A program made the translations under genes and the position numbers. From the NCBI RefSeq assembly GCF_002863565.1, contig NZ_PGUW01000007.1, positions 267,032-331,031 of the forward strand: DNA of 64,000 nt. Reading direction: 5' to 3'. Source of the DNA: Bacillus sp. V5-8f (GTDB taxonomy: Bacteria > Bacillota > Bacilli > Bacillales > DSM-1321). The notes under the pieces were generated by a model that ran no database searches, had not been told where the DNA came from, and saw only the letters and a list, made by a program, of their open reading frames with translations. Numbering within the stretch: position 1 is the first letter of the stretch; each line of letters begins with the position of its first letter. Shown here piece by piece: positions 30,054 to 39,507 of the stretch.

Positions 30054-30848
30054 ATGAAATTCGCTATTACCTCTAAAGGAGACGCTAAATCGAATACGCT
30101 TATGCACAAAATGCGCACATATCTTCAAGACTTCAATTTGGAATGTGACGAAGACCAGCCTGATATCGTAATTTCAGTAGGCGGGGACGGAACACTGCTT
30201 TATGCTTTCCATCGATATAAGAACCGCCTGGATAAGACTGCTTTTGTTGGTGTGCATACAGGCCACCTTGGATTTTATGCAGATTGGACCCCGGATGAAA
30301 TGGAAAAGCTGGTGATTGCCCTTGCAAAAACGCCGTTCCAGGTGGTCGAATATCCCCTTTTAGAAGTGATTATCCGATACAGGCATGGTGGCAGGGAATC
30401 GCGATTTCTTGCGTTGAATGAATCCACAATAAAAAGCGTGGAGGGAACGCTTGTTATGGATGTTGAAATACGGGGACAGCATTTTGAAATCTTCCGAGGG
30501 GACGGGCTTTGTGTATCAACGCCATCAGGAAGTACGGCTTATAATAAAGCGCTGGGCGGAGCCATCGTTCATCCGGCTATTGATGCTATCCAGCTCGCTG
30601 AAATGGCTTCAATCAACAACCGGGTGTTCCGTACTGTTGGTTCACCTCTATTACTGCCAGCACACCATACCTGCATGCTGAAGCCAGTGAATAATGTAAA
30701 TTTTCAAATTACAATCGACCATCTTTCCTTGGTACATGAAGATGTTAAGTCCGTGCAATTCAGGGTAGCTGACGAAAAAATCCGATTTGCCAGATTCAGG
30801 CCATTTCCCTTTTGGAAAAGGGTGCATGATTCATTTATTGCAAACTAG
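30054..30848 (+). CDS. nadF: NAD kinase
   Basis: Phosphorylates NAD to NADP using ATP. The 264-residue length is normal. GGDGT in [14 protein letters not shown], the NE motif in LALNEST and the [15 protein letters not shown] loop are intact. The ATG at 30054 (MKFAITSKG) is preferred over the one three codons upstream. Follows relQ with a 73-base gap and is 17 bases from the next gene. Confidence 0.94.
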   Translation: MKFAITSKGDAKSNTLMHKMRTYLQDFNLECDEDQPDIVISVGGDGTLLYAFHRYKNRLDKTAFVGVHTGHLGFYADWTPDEMEKLVIALAKTPFQVVEYPLLEVIIRYRHGGRESRFLALNESTIKSVEGTLVMDVEIRGQHFEIFRGDGLCVSTPSGSTAYNKALGGAIVHPAIDAIQLAEMASINNRVFRTVGSPLLLPAHHTCMLKPVNNVNFQITIDHLSLVHEDVKSVQFRVADEKIRFARFRPFPFWKRVHDSFIAN

Positions 30849-30865
30849 GGAGTTAACAAATATAT

Positions 30866-31789
30866 ATGCAAAATGAAACATTCGATAATAGATTCAAACT
30901 GCATTGGGTGGCATCTGAACGGGAAACGGGAATGTTATTAAGGGAATTTCTTCGGCAGCGCCAAATTTCTAGACGGGCATTAGCTGCTATAAAATTCGAG
31001 GGCGGTCTTATCCTGGTAAACGGCACGGAAGCAACTGTTCGTTATTCGTTAAAGGATGGCGATATCGTACAACTTATTTTTCCACTGGAAGAACCAAGTA
31101 CAGGACTTATTGCCGAAATGATTCCTCTAACTATCAAATATGAAGATGATTTTATCCTTGTGGTGTCAAAGCCACCTTTTATGAATACAATCCCTTCGAG
31201 GGAGCATCCTGCGGGCAGCCTGGCCAATGCCCTGGCAGGTTATTACCGGGACAAGGGGCTTGCTTCCACCATTCATGTTGTAACAAGGCTGGACCGTGAC
31301 ACTTCAGGGCTAGTGTTGGTCGCGAAGCATAGCCATATTCACCATCTTTTAAGCGAACAGCAGAAGCAAGGGAAGGTAAAGCGTAGATACATAGCGGTTG
31401 CTGAAGGTTATATCAAAGAAGATTCAGGAAGAATTGAAGAACCGATCGGCCGAAAACCGACCAGCATTATCGAGCGCGAGGTAAGGGCTGATGGCCAGTA
31501 TGCCTGTACACTTTTTGAAGTGGCGGGAAGAGCAAAAGGCTACAGCGTGGTCCGGCTGCAACTCTTAACCGGGAGGACCCATCAGATTCGCGTCCACTTA
31601 TCGTATTTTGGTTTCCCTCTTGCCGGGGATGATTTATATGGGGGGTCAACAAAAGATATTTCCAGGCAGGCCCTGCATTGCAACAGTTTGAAATTCTGTC
31701 ATCCTTTTTTAAATAAAGAGCTTGTATTTGAAGAACCGCTTCCGCTGGATATGCACCAGCTCCTGGAGTTGGGCAATAATCAGCGGTAG
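30866..31789 (+). CDS. RluA-family pseudouridine synthase (YjbO-like)
   Basis: Isomerises uridine to pseudouridine in RNA, probably 23S rRNA. The 307-residue protein has an S4-like RNA-binding start (MLLREFLRQRQISRRALAAI, GGLILVNG), the catalytic aspartate in HVVTRLDRDTSGLVLVAK, and RTHQIRVHL. B. subtilis has yjbO here. The exact target site cannot be told from sequence. Last gene of the relQ-nadF string. Confidence 0.9.
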   Translation: MQNETFDNRFKLHWVASERETGMLLREFLRQRQISRRALAAIKFEGGLILVNGTEATVRYSLKDGDIVQLIFPLEEPSTGLIAEMIPLTIKYEDDFILVVSKPPFMNTIPSREHPAGSLANALAGYYRDKGLASTIHVVTRLDRDTSGLVLVAKHSHIHHLLSEQQKQGKVKRRYIAVAEGYIKEDSGRIEEPIGRKPTSIIEREVRADGQYACTLFEVAGRAKGYSVVRLQLLTGRTHQIRVHLSYFGFPLAGDDLYGGSTKDISRQALHCNSLKFCHPFLNKELVFEEPLPLDMHQLLELGNNQR

Positions 31790-32021
31790 CTGTTATTTTG
31801 TTCCTAACATATAATATGTGGCGAGGCGAAGATTGGTTGCTAGGGTTGGTGGCACTAAATGTGTGTATACGAAACATGTTTATACGATGGGAAACGGATG
31901 ATAAAACTTGCGGGCGAACGTTTGGTTGAAGAAAATGGGATATCCGGAAAATACGGGAGAAAAAGCCAGGAAGAGAGATGACAAGGTCTAAATCCTGGTG
32001 GCAAAACATTCGGGGACATGC
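31790..32021. other. Intergenic region after the pseudouridine synthase
   Basis: No gene seen; it leads into the tandem repeats. A long open frame from 31978 across the repeats is not credible as a gene because it consists of the repeat itself. Confidence 0.5.
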
Positions 32022-32177
32022 AGGACAAAATCCGAGGATCAGGAAAGCAAAATGTCCTTCATCAGGGATAAGAAGGACAACATCCGAGGATCAGGAAAGC
32101 AAATTGTCCTTCATCGGGGATATGAAGGACAACATCCGGGGATCAGGAAAGAAAAATGTCCTTCATCGTGCATATAA
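32022..32177. repeat. Three tandem copies of a 52-bp hairpin-forming repeat
   Basis: Copies begin at 32022, 32074 and 32126 with a constant period of 52. Each contains AGGACA...TGTCCTT, so every unit can fold with GAAGGACA pairing with TGTCCTTC, and an inner ATCC/GGAT pair. Copies 1 and 2 are nearly identical; copy 3 has a few changes. It lies between convergent genes (the pseudouridine synthase and prpE). Confidence 0.85.
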
Positions 32178-32306
32178 AGGGAAAAAAATGCAAAGATCAG
32201 GCAATCTTCAAGCTGCCACAATTTTTTTAAATAAGTCTACAATTATTTATACAGGGGGTGTAAGTGCCACCTGTCATATGATCGATCATAGAAGCCGCAG
32301 GATCGG

Positions 32307-33050
32307 TCAGTCGAATACCGTCCTGAATTTTTCCGGGACATATGGAAGAGTGGAAGGGACATCGACCAGTTCCATCTCCGGATATCTTAGGGCGGTTAAT
32401 TTTCCTCCAAAAACACAGCCGGTATCAATGTTGTAGGTGTGGTTAACTTTCCGCGCTTCCTTAACCGGCGTGTGCCCATAGATAATCCATGGATTACCTG
32501 TATAACGCGCAGCCCAATCAAGCCTCACCGGGGTACCATCTGGGTGCTTAGCTCCTGTAATATCACCATACAGTACGAATGTTTTCACCTTATTGTTATG
32601 TTTGCCGATGTAGTCCTCCCGAATCCCTGCATGGGCAATGATCAAATTCCCACTGTCGAGAACCTGGTAAAGAGGTGCTTTCTCATAAAGTTCAATGAAT
32701 TGCTTTCTGGCTTTTTTTTCTTCACGTGCTGAGAGGCCTTCGAGTTCCGCTACTGTTGTTTCAAGCCCGTGAGTTACTTGTACCTTGTTGCCCTTCAAAT
32801 ACCGATATAACTTATTACAATGGTTTCCCGGTGAATACAGGCCAAGTTTTTGCTTTACGACAAGATCATACACCGTTTCAATTACTTTTACCGAAAACGG
32901 CCCCCGGTCTGTAAGATCACCGACGAAGCCTAGAATCCTACCTGAGGGATGTACAGGTATGCCGCTGTCCCACGAATACCCCAGTTTTTCCGAAAGCGCC
33001 ATAAATTCTTCAAAGCATCCGTGAATGTCGCCAATGATATCGATCTCCAT
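32307..33050 (-). CDS. prpE: Metallophosphatase PrpE
   Basis: A 247-residue calcineurin-like phosphoesterase with the full metal set: GDIHG near the start, GDLTDRG, GNHCNK, AHAG and YGHTP. PrpE of B. subtilis acts as an asymmetric Ap4A hydrolase and protein phosphatase and affects spore germination. The ATG at 33050 ([11 protein letters not shown]) is chosen after AGGGTGGG; the open frame extends about 21 codons further without a ribosome site. Confidence 0.92.
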   Translation of the reverse strand: MEIDIIGDIHGCFEEFMALSEKLGYSWDSGIPVHPSGRILGFVGDLTDRGPFSVKVIETVYDLVVKQKLGLYSPGNHCNKLYRYLKGNKVQVTHGLETTVAELEGLSAREEKKARKQFIELYEKAPLYQVLDSGNLIIAHAGIREDYIGKHNNKVKTFVLYGDITGAKHPDGTPVRLDWAARYTGNPWIIYGHTPVKEARKVNHTYNIDTGCVFGGKLTALRYPEMELVDVPSTLPYVPEKFRTVFD

Positions 33051-33256
33051 ATTTCCCACCCTTTGGACTAATCTCTTGCTGGTTCTTTTGTCATCATCAT
33101 AATTGGCTGTCAACGAGACGACTTTTCTTACATTGTAAGCTAATAGTATAATACCCTGGAGGGAAATTAAATAATATCAACCTGAAAATGTGGAAGAATC
33201 TGGAGAGGGATTCCTTTCTTGAGAATGATAAAAACAATGGGGGGAGGTGTCAAAGA

Positions 33257-34630
33257 ATGACGGATTTTATCGAAAATGAAAAAAATCAGGTTAATGAAGA
33301 TCTCCTGGCCCAGACGTTAGAGCGTGAGGATATCGATGCCTTTCGAAGCGAATTCATGGATCTTCACCCATACGATCAGGCTAAAGTTTATACTGGCCTA
33401 GATGCTGAAATTCGCTCCAGGGTTTATTTGTATCTTTCTCCGGAAGAGATGGCGAGCCTCTTTGAAAATATTGAAATTGATGAGGAAGAGTACCAGAACC
33501 TGCTAGCTGAAATGGATCCTGCTTATGTTGCAGAGATGCTTTCCCATATGTATGCTGACGATGCCGTAGACGTCCTAAGTGAATTGGATAAGAATCAGGC
33601 TGTAAGTTATTTGACCATCATGGATGATGAGGCAGCCAAGGACATAAAGGATCTTCTGAGGTATGAGGAATATACGGCAGGAAGTATCATGACCACGGAA
33701 TTTATCGCGATTTCGGCCAATCAAACAGTCCGTTCAGCGATGCAAATCCTGAAAAATGAGGCACCCCAAGCTGAAACGATTTATTATATTTATGTAATTG
33801 ATGACGGACGGAAACTCGTTGGAGTTATGTCATTGCGTGATTTAATAATCGCCGATGATGAGACGATGATATCAGAAGTGATGTTAGACAGGGTGGTTGC
33901 AGTATCGGTTTCAGAGGATCAGGAAGAAGTTGCGAGAAAAATGAAGGATTACAATTTTCTCGCGATGCCGGTCGTAGACTTTCAGGAGCGAATTATTGGA
34001 ATCATTACCGTAGATGATATCATGGACGTTATGGATGAAGAAGCGTCTGACGATTACTCCAAGCTCGCCGGCGTCTCGGATTTGGACCGAGTCGATAAGA
34101 ATCCTTTTGCTGCAGCAAGGAAAAGGCTGCCATGGCTTGTGATCCTGTTATTTTTAGGAATGATAACAGCGAGCTTGATCGGTAGATTTGAAGAAACGTT
34201 GAGCAAAAAAGCGATTCTAGCTGTATTTATTCCGTTAATTGCGGGTATGGCAGGAAATACGGGAACTCAGGCGCTTGCCGTTGCTGTACGCGGGATAGCA
34301 ACAGGTGATCTGGAGGATGAAAATAAATGGAAGCTATTGCTAAGGGAAGCGGGCACCGGGCTCATTACCGGTGCAACCTGCGGGATATTAGTCACCTTTG
34401 TCGTGTACTTCTGGCAGCATGACGTTGTCCTCGGTTTTTTGGTAGGTGTCTCAATCTTCGCTACGCTCATTGTTGCCACTTTGGCAGGATCGCTTGTTCC
34501 GCTATTCATGCATAAAATGAAAATCGACCCTGCCGTTGCCTCGGGCCCTTTCATTACAACCATTAATGACCTTATTAGTATTTTAATTTATTTTGGAATG
34601 GCAACCTTGTTCATGAGTTATCTGTCATAA
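33257..34630 (+). CDS. mgtE: Magnesium transporter MgtE
   Basis: A magnesium channel gated by cytosolic Mg2+. The 457-residue protein has the N-terminal MgtE domain, a pair of CBS domains (about residues 135-255: MTTEFIAISANQTVRSAM, VSVSEDQEEVARKMK), a plug helix and five membrane helices with PLIAGMAGNTGTQA and ASGPFITTINDL forming the pore. The ATG at 33257 follows GGGGAGGTG. No M-box riboswitch is apparent in the 200 bases before it. In B. subtilis this slot after prpE holds a different transporter. Confidence 0.93.
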   Translation: MTDFIENEKNQVNEDLLAQTLEREDIDAFRSEFMDLHPYDQAKVYTGLDAEIRSRVYLYLSPEEMASLFENIEIDEEEYQNLLAEMDPAYVAEMLSHMYADDAVDVLSELDKNQAVSYLTIMDDEAAKDIKDLLRYEEYTAGSIMTTEFIAISANQTVRSAMQILKNEAPQAETIYYIYVIDDGRKLVGVMSLRDLIIADDETMISEVMLDRVVAVSVSEDQEEVARKMKDYNFLAMPVVDFQERIIGIITVDDIMDVMDEEASDDYSKLAGVSDLDRVDKNPFAAARKRLPWLVILLFLGMITASLIGRFEETLSKKAILAVFIPLIAGMAGNTGTQALAVAVRGIATGDLEDENKWKLLLREAGTGLITGATCGILVTFVVYFWQHDVVLGFLVGVSIFATLIVATLAGSLVPLFMHKMKIDPAVASGPFITTINDLISILIYFGMATLFMSYLS

Positions 34631-34772
34631 AGCAACCTTAATGTCATTCACAGGTAGGGAACGTTTTGACATTCATTTTGGACGGATAAAAGTGCATGAT
34701 TCTAAGGATACACCAAAGTCAAAGATTTTTGGGAAGAACAGTTTCAGGAATAACCTACCTTTCACTATAGTA

Positions 34773-34811
34773 ACGCCGGTGTACCAAAGTAAATGGCAAC
34801 ACCGGTTTTTC
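34773..34811 (+). terminator. Terminator downstream of mgtE
   Basis: CCGGTGT and ACACCGGT flank a loop of about 17 bases, then TTTTT. Confidence 0.7.
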
Positions 34812-34830
34812 TATAAAAGGGCTTGATCCT

Positions 34831-35673
34831 TTAATGGATTTGGCTTTCAAACAGGGCATTACGTTGATTAAACCGTGCAATGATTTTTAACAAAAAGAGA
34901 TTACAAACAAACAGCACGATTCCTATAAGGAACAAAATCACAGGGCTTAAAAAAAATAGTCCACTCGCCTGGCTGATAATAATCCCGACAATGGGCAAAA
35001 TCATAATTCCCCCGAATTGCTGGGCTTCCTGGAAGGACTTTACTCTTGCCGATACAAGTATATTCAGAAGGATATTGAAGATAACAAGAGCGGGAATTAC
35101 CCAAAACATAAAGAGCAGCCAAGCGGCATTCAAAAAGAGGATGCTATCAAGCGCCTTGAAAGAAATTATGTTTACAACAATCATGTTTATGATAAAGCAA
35201 GTATAGGTGATCAATAAAGTTGGAATAAGTGATGCCAACACTTTGCCTAAAAACAAGTCATAAACCGATATCGGAGCAAATAGCAGGGTTTCCAACGTTT
35301 TTCTTTCTTTTTCTCCCGCAAAGCTGTTGGATGCTGTAACCATGGAATGAATAATGGCTGGCATTAAGAAAAAAGGAATTAACATAAAATTCATGAAAAA
35401 ATAAACAAACTTGAAACCCAAGGTTGGCAATTGTGAGAGGGTTGTACGTATCTCCATAACAGGGAAATGATCAATGACGGCAAGAATTGGCTTTTCAATG
35501 TCTTCGGCTGATTGGTTCAATAAATCCGTATGGATTCCCAGGTATGCCATCACTGCTGGAAAAGCAATACATAGGACAAACGACAAAATCACCATTGGAA
35601 CCCATATCTTTTTTGAAGAAAAAATAGACTTTATATCTTTTATCGCAATGGCTTTTATTATTTGTCTATTCAT
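34831..35673 (-). CDS. ABC-2 type transporter permease
   Basis: A 280-residue permease with about six helices and a long extracellular loop after the first, as in ABC-2 (NatB-like) exporters. The motif NSFAGEKERKTLETLLFAPIS near residue 115 is the ABC-2 cytoplasmic coupling segment. The ATG at 35673 is preferred over the GTG three codons upstream because AGGTGAG is then spaced correctly. It overlaps the ATPase stop by 8 bases, so the pair is co-translated. Substrate unknown. Confidence 0.83.
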   Translation of the reverse strand: MNRQIIKAIAIKDIKSIFSSKKIWVPMVILSFVLCIAFPAVMAYLGIHTDLLNQSAEDIEKPILAVIDHFPVMEIRTTLSQLPTLGFKFVYFFMNFMLIPFFLMPAIIHSMVTASNSFAGEKERKTLETLLFAPISVYDLFLGKVLASLIPTLLITYTCFIINMIVVNIISFKALDSILFLNAAWLLFMFWVIPALVIFNILLNILVSARVKSFQEAQQFGGIMILPIVGIIISQASGLFFLSPVILFLIGIVLFVCNLFLLKIIARFNQRNALFESQIH

Positions 35674-36577
35674 CGCGCTCACCTATAATCTTGAAATATA
35701 GTGATTCAAGGCTTCTATTTGTAATTTTGCTTGAATGAATCCAGGTTTCCTTAAGGATTTCCCTTAACAAAGGGGTGATTTCATCCTTTGAAGAAAGTGC
35801 GAACTCTATTCCCTCCTTGCCTTTTTGCTCTATCGGATAACCCATATAAAAACTGTCCTTGACCTTTAATCCGGTTTCTACTAAAAAACGGATTTCTTTC
35901 AGGTACTTATCCTCCAGCTCATGCTTTGTCCCTTTTTCCATGATCCGCCCGTTTTTCAAAAATAAATAGGAATCACAAATATGCTTAAGCTGGTGCAGGA
36001 CATGGGAACAAATTAAAATCGTGACGTTTTCTTCTTTGTTCACTCGATCCAAATAAAAAATTACAGAATTGATTCCGTCAGGATCTAGACCATTTGTAGG
36101 CTCATCCAAGAATAATAATTTTGGATGATGCAACAATGCCTTTGCGAGGGAAACTCGTTTTTTCATTCCGGTCGAGAAAGTCCCAACTGGTTTATCCTTA
36201 ACTTCTAGCAAGTCAAACTGATCCAGCAAGTAGCTAAGCCTTCTTTCATCATTGACTCCGTAGATCTTAGCGAAGAACTTAAGGTTCTCCCAGGCGGTCA
36301 TATCGTTGTAAAGAGAAGCGCTTTCGGTAACGATGCCTGAGTTTTTTCGGATTTCGTCCCCTTCTGTGATTGGATTCTTCCCCAACACAGAAATCGTGCC
36401 GCAAGTAGCATCAATTACCCCGTTCAACAAGCGGATGATAGTTGTTTTGCCTGCTCCGTTAGGTCCCAACAGACCGGTGATGCTTCCTTTTTCTATGGAA
36501 AATGAAACGTCTGTTAAAATGGACTGCCCATTAATTGTTTTCGCAACCTCTGTTACTTCGATTATACTGTTATTCAA
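35666..36577 (-). CDS. ABC transporter ATPase (ABC-2 exporter partner)
   Basis: A 303-residue ATPase with Walker A GPNGAGKT, signature FSTGMKKR, Walker B LLFLDEPTNGLD and H-loop CSHV. The family resembles the NatA/CcmA-type exporter ATPases. It is paired with the permease downstream. The substrate (antibiotic, ion or lipid) cannot be told from the sequence. Confidence 0.88.
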   Translation of the reverse strand: MNNSIIEVTEVAKTINGQSILTDVSFSIEKGSITGLLGPNGAGKTTIIRLLNGVIDATCGTISVLGKNPITEGDEIRKNSGIVTESASLYNDMTAWENLKFFAKIYGVNDERRLSYLLDQFDLLEVKDKPVGTFSTGMKKRVSLAKALLHHPKLLFLDEPTNGLDPDGINSVIFYLDRVNKEENVTILICSHVLHQLKHICDSYLFLKNGRIMEKGTKHELEDKYLKEIRFLVETGLKVKDSFYMGYPIEQKGKEGIEFALSSKDEITPLLREILKETWIHSSKITNRSLESLYFKIIGERDE

Positions 36578-36732
36578 GACGGAGCCCCCCCTTTTCAGTA
36601 TATCAGAAAAAATGGAAAAAAGATGAAGGGGAAAGGTTAATTTAACGGGTTCAGTCCGAAACTATTCCTATATAGCTTATTCCGAACATGGAAAAAGGTT
36701 TGAATCCCTATTGATATTTGATATACTTTAAA

Positions 36733-36749
36733 TTAGTACTAGGTACTAT
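36733..36749 (+). promoter_or_regulatory. FapR-like operator of fabI
   Basis: TTAGTACTAGGTACTAT is almost a perfect palindrome and matches the site before fabH at 4240. It sits 30 bases before the fabI ATG, in the promoter region. FapR represses both genes in B. subtilis; its gene is outside this window. Confidence 0.78.
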
Positions 36750-36778
36750 TAACTTGTATAAAAAGGAGGGCAAATGGT

Positions 36779-37549
36779 ATGGCTTTATCTTTAGAGGGAA
36801 AAACATATGTGGTAATGGGTGTTGCAAACAAGCGAAGCATTGCCTGGGGAATTGCCCGATCCCTTCATGCAGCGGGCGCTAAATTAATTTTTACATATGC
36901 CGGTGAACGTCTTGAGAAAAGTGTGAGAGAGCTTGCTGAATCGTTAGGTGCTTCTTCACTTGTACTTCCTTGTGATGTCACAAGTGACGAGAGCATTGAA
37001 AGCTGCTTTGCTCAAATCAAAGAGGAAGCCGGAACAATTCAAGGAATCGCTCATTGCATCGCCTTTGCGAACAAGGAGGAGCTTGAGGGAGACTATATGA
37101 ATACGACTCGTGATGGCTTTCTGTTGGCACATAACATAAGCTCTTACTCGTTGACCGCGGTTGCAAAGGCAGCAAAGGACCTAATGGCAGAGGGTGGCAG
37201 CATTGTTACATTAACTTACCTTGGGGGCGAACGGGTTCTTCCGAATTATAATGTAATGGGCGTTGCGAAAGCTTCACTTGATGCTAGCGTGCGCTATCTG
37301 GCAAATGATCTTGGGAAACACGGAATTCGAGTTAATTCCATCTCTGCCGGGCCGATCCGAACATTATCTGCCAAAGGAGTCAGTGACTTTAACTCTATCC
37401 TGAAAAAGATAGAAGAAGAAGCCCCGTTAAGACGAACCACTACACCTGAAGAGGTAGGAGATACAGCGGTATTCTTATTTAGCGACATGTCACGCGGTAT
37501 TACCGGGGAAAACATTCATGTAGACTCTGGGTACCATATTAAAGGCTAA
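36779..37549 (+). CDS. fabI: Enoyl-ACP reductase FabI
   Basis: Reduces enoyl-ACP with NAD(P)H in the last step of each elongation round and is the triclosan target. The 256-residue protein is a short-chain dehydrogenase with the FabI active site Tyr-(x6)-Lys in YNVMGVAK, the first tyrosine in LTYLGGERV, and GPIRTLSAKG. The ATG follows AAGGAGGG. Operates with FabH and FabF encoded at 4.3-6.6 kb. Confidence 0.95.
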   Translation: MALSLEGKTYVVMGVANKRSIAWGIARSLHAAGAKLIFTYAGERLEKSVRELAESLGASSLVLPCDVTSDESIESCFAQIKEEAGTIQGIAHCIAFANKEELEGDYMNTTRDGFLLAHNISSYSLTAVAKAAKDLMAEGGSIVTLTYLGGERVLPNYNVMGVAKASLDASVRYLANDLGKHGIRVNSISAGPIRTLSAKGVSDFNSILKKIEEEAPLRRTTTPEEVGDTAVFLFSDMSRGITGENIHVDSGYHIKG

Positions 37550-37597
37550 GACACAAAATATAATTCCAATCAATAAAGCGTTGATCGCAATGTACAC

Positions 37598-37628
37598 AAA
37601 GCTTGTCCAAACTGGGCAGGCTTTTTTT
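37598..37628 (+). terminator. Terminator of fabI
   Basis: AAGCTTGTCC and GGGCAGGCTTT pair (with a G-U), followed by TTTTT. Confidence 0.8.
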
Positions 37629-37899
37629 GCAGGTGAGAAGCGAATAGTGGCGAAAACAGACTAAATTCCTTTGGGACCGCTTTTATGATCTATAGCTTTT
37701 CAACTATGCTCGCTTTACATTGGGGCAGATTTTTTATTCGTCTTGCTTTCAGGAGATTGTCTGTCCATGAAATCGATCCTTTATGAAACGGAAAAAGTGG
37801 AAAAATAGGGTGATTCATAATCCCGCTACAACGGCCATATACATATGAAAAAGGATTCTGCCTTTTTTGACTCATGCCGTTCATCGTTGAATTCACAGA

Positions 37900-38176
37900 C
37901 GGGAGGGGAAAAATGGAAGGCAAAACAGATTCCTATTCACAAAATGCTTCCTTCGTAAAAAGTTTAGCGAAATGAATACAGAGGAAAGGATTTTACTATT
38001 AGGGAGGCTTCCTGTTCTTGCACCAAGACCTATTTGCGAGATTTTTATAAATGGGAGCCAGTGGATCGGCAAAGGATAGATCAATGGTTTATATCCAGAC
38101 GTGTTTTACGAGAAAAACGCTTCAATTTTCTATTGATAAGATAGAATCAGTGGAAGTGATCAAATACCTGAGGTGA
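37900..38176 (+). pseudogene. Broken CotO-like spore coat gene
   Basis: One frame reads RKKFSEMNTEERILLLG, LPVLAPRPICE and INGSQWIGKG, then stops at 38077. A frame shifted by one base continues with RSMVYIQ, RKTLQFSIDKIESVEVIKYL and a stop at 38174-38176. This resembles the C-terminal domain of CotO-type coat proteins, and cotO itself follows 7 bases later. I infer a decayed paralogue. The 5' part upstream of 37900 is not recoverable by eye. Confidence 0.5.
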
Positions 38177-38183
38177 GAATGAT

Positions 38184-38795
38184 ATGAAAAACAATAGCGA
38201 TAAAACCTCTACTCCCCTCTTATATATCGTCCAACCCAATCTGCCCCCACACCAAGATCCGCAGATGCAGCAGGTTTTTCGAACAAAGGGCAGCCAACAA
38301 AAGAGCGGGCAGGAAAGTGAATGGGAGGGTTCCGAGTTTTTCAAGATTGATCAACCACAAACAAAGGAGTCCGCTTTAAATCAGGAAGAGAAAGAGGATG
38401 AGCAAAAGAAAAAGGAAGAAGAGGAAAAACTGGAGAAAATCAAGCGCGAATATGGTGTTTATGATGCGCTGAAGGAAATATCGGATGAGATTGCATCGGT
38501 TCAAAAAATAAAAGCAGAACAGTTCCGTAACGAAACTCCAGTATCGCTAAAAATAGCCAATGAAAATGAAGAAGATTTAGTTGATAACCAGCCTCAATTT
38601 GAGGTAAGTACTATGCTTGAAAAACTGTCACGCTATCCTGCTAAAGCGAAGAAACCTACCTGTGAAGCTACTGTAAAAGGGAAACGGATCAGTTTTCGGG
38701 TCTTGAATAAACGAAAAGACGTGGTGATTGTCCAAGAAGGGGAACATATATATGACCTTCACGTCTCAGACATACAAGACCTGCGAGTATTGTAA
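38184..38795 (+). CDS. cotO: Spore coat protein CotO
   Basis: A 203-residue coat morphogenetic protein. The N-terminal third is Pro/Gln-rich (TPLLYIVQPNLPPHQDPQ), the middle a charged coiled-coil region (EEKEDEQKKKEEEEKLEKIK), and the C-terminal domain (LSRYPAKAKKPTCEATVKG, YDLHVSDIQDLRVL) is the conserved CotO part. It is beside fabI as in B. subtilis. CotO acts in the outer coat and crust. AGGTGAG is the ribosome site. Confidence 0.8.
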   Translation: MKNNSDKTSTPLLYIVQPNLPPHQDPQMQQVFRTKGSQQKSGQESEWEGSEFFKIDQPQTKESALNQEEKEDEQKKKEEEEKLEKIKREYGVYDALKEISDEIASVQKIKAEQFRNETPVSLKIANENEEDLVDNQPQFEVSTMLEKLSRYPAKAKKPTCEATVKGKRISFRVLNKRKDVVIVQEGEHIYDLHVSDIQDLRVL

Positions 38796-38816
38796 CTTCA
38801 AAGGAGCGTCAAGTTC

Positions 38817-39200
38817 GTGGAGGAGGATGGCAGGAAAATGGATGACAACATTAATTTCACGATACTAATACTCCTCGGCCTCGCCTCATTCAGGCTGACC
38901 AGGCTTATTGTATTTGATAAAATTACCGAATTCTTGAGAAGTCCTTTTTTTGATGAAATAGTGGAAAAAACAGAAGATGGATTCGATGAAGTTTTTCTAA
39001 TTCCCAAAAAATCCGGAATAAAGGCGTGGATAGGAGATTTATTAAGCTGTTATTGGTGCACAGGTATTTGGGTCAGTTTAATTTTGGTGGCATTGCATCT
39101 ATATGGTTCTACAGCAGGGGATTATGTTATTTTCGTGCTCGCTATTGCAGCTATCGGCTCTATAATTGAGACATTTGTCAGTAAATTTGTAGGCTCGTAA
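38817..39200 (+). CDS. yjcA: YjcA-like sporulation membrane protein (DUF1360)
   Basis: A 127-residue protein with three or four hydrophobic segments and the motif LLSCYWCTGIWVS typical of the DUF1360/YjcA family of sporulation proteins. The GTG at 38817 has AAGGAG 10 bases upstream; an in-frame ATG at 38838 is possible. It follows cotO by 21 bases, so the two may share a sporulation promoter. Confidence 0.82.
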   Translation: MEEDGRKMDDNINFTILILLGLASFRLTRLIVFDKITEFLRSPFFDEIVEKTEDGFDEVFLIPKKSGIKAWIGDLLSCYWCTGIWVSLILVALHLYGSTAGDYVIFVLAIAAIGSIIETFVSKFVGS

Positions 39201-39266
39201 TAGAAACAAATACAGGCTCGTTCTCATATTATAACACTATAATCTTCCAAAAAGGAGGGTGAAACC

Positions 39267-39359
39267 ATGATTAGACAGGGTGCACAGTATCCAAGACCGC
39301 TTATTAAAGTGAGACCTACGAAGGTAAAAAAAAGCTGTGGCTGCAGCAAAGGGAAGTAA
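39267..39359 (+). CDS. 30-residue cysteine-bearing small protein
   Basis: AAAGGAGGGTGAAACC precedes an ATG opening a 30-residue basic peptide that ends KKSCGCSKGK. Strong ribosome site, own terminator right after, and location between sporulation genes support a real gene. The CGC pair could bind metal or crosslink in the spore. Not recognised. Confidence 0.6.
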   Translation: MIRQGAQYPRPLIKVRPTKVKKSCGCSKGK

Positions 39360-39365
39360 AAGCAA

Positions 39366-39402
39366 AAAAGCTGACTCGAGCCTATCCGAGTCAGCTTTTT
39401 TG
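39366..39402 (+). terminator. Terminator of the 30-residue gene
   Basis: AAAAGCTGACTCG and CGAGTCAGCTTTTTT with a 9-base loop. Confidence 0.9.
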
Positions 39403-39507
39403 CTTTCTATGACAGCTGTTTTTAAATGAACAGGGGAAAATATGTCATTCATAAAAAATAAGGATATACAAAAATTATATTCAGAACACAAATAGGATGT
39501 GAACCAC

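Noticed and set aside
32022..32177. CRISPR array
   Set aside because: The units are directly adjacent with no variable spacers between them and no cas genes are nearby.
31978..32436. Long plus-strand open frame across the tandem repeats
   Set aside because: It is built from the 52-bp repeats and overlaps the real prpE gene on the other strand; no ribosome site or family similarity.
33114..33256. M-box riboswitch before mgtE
   Set aside because: The leader is too short and no conserved M-box elements could be read.
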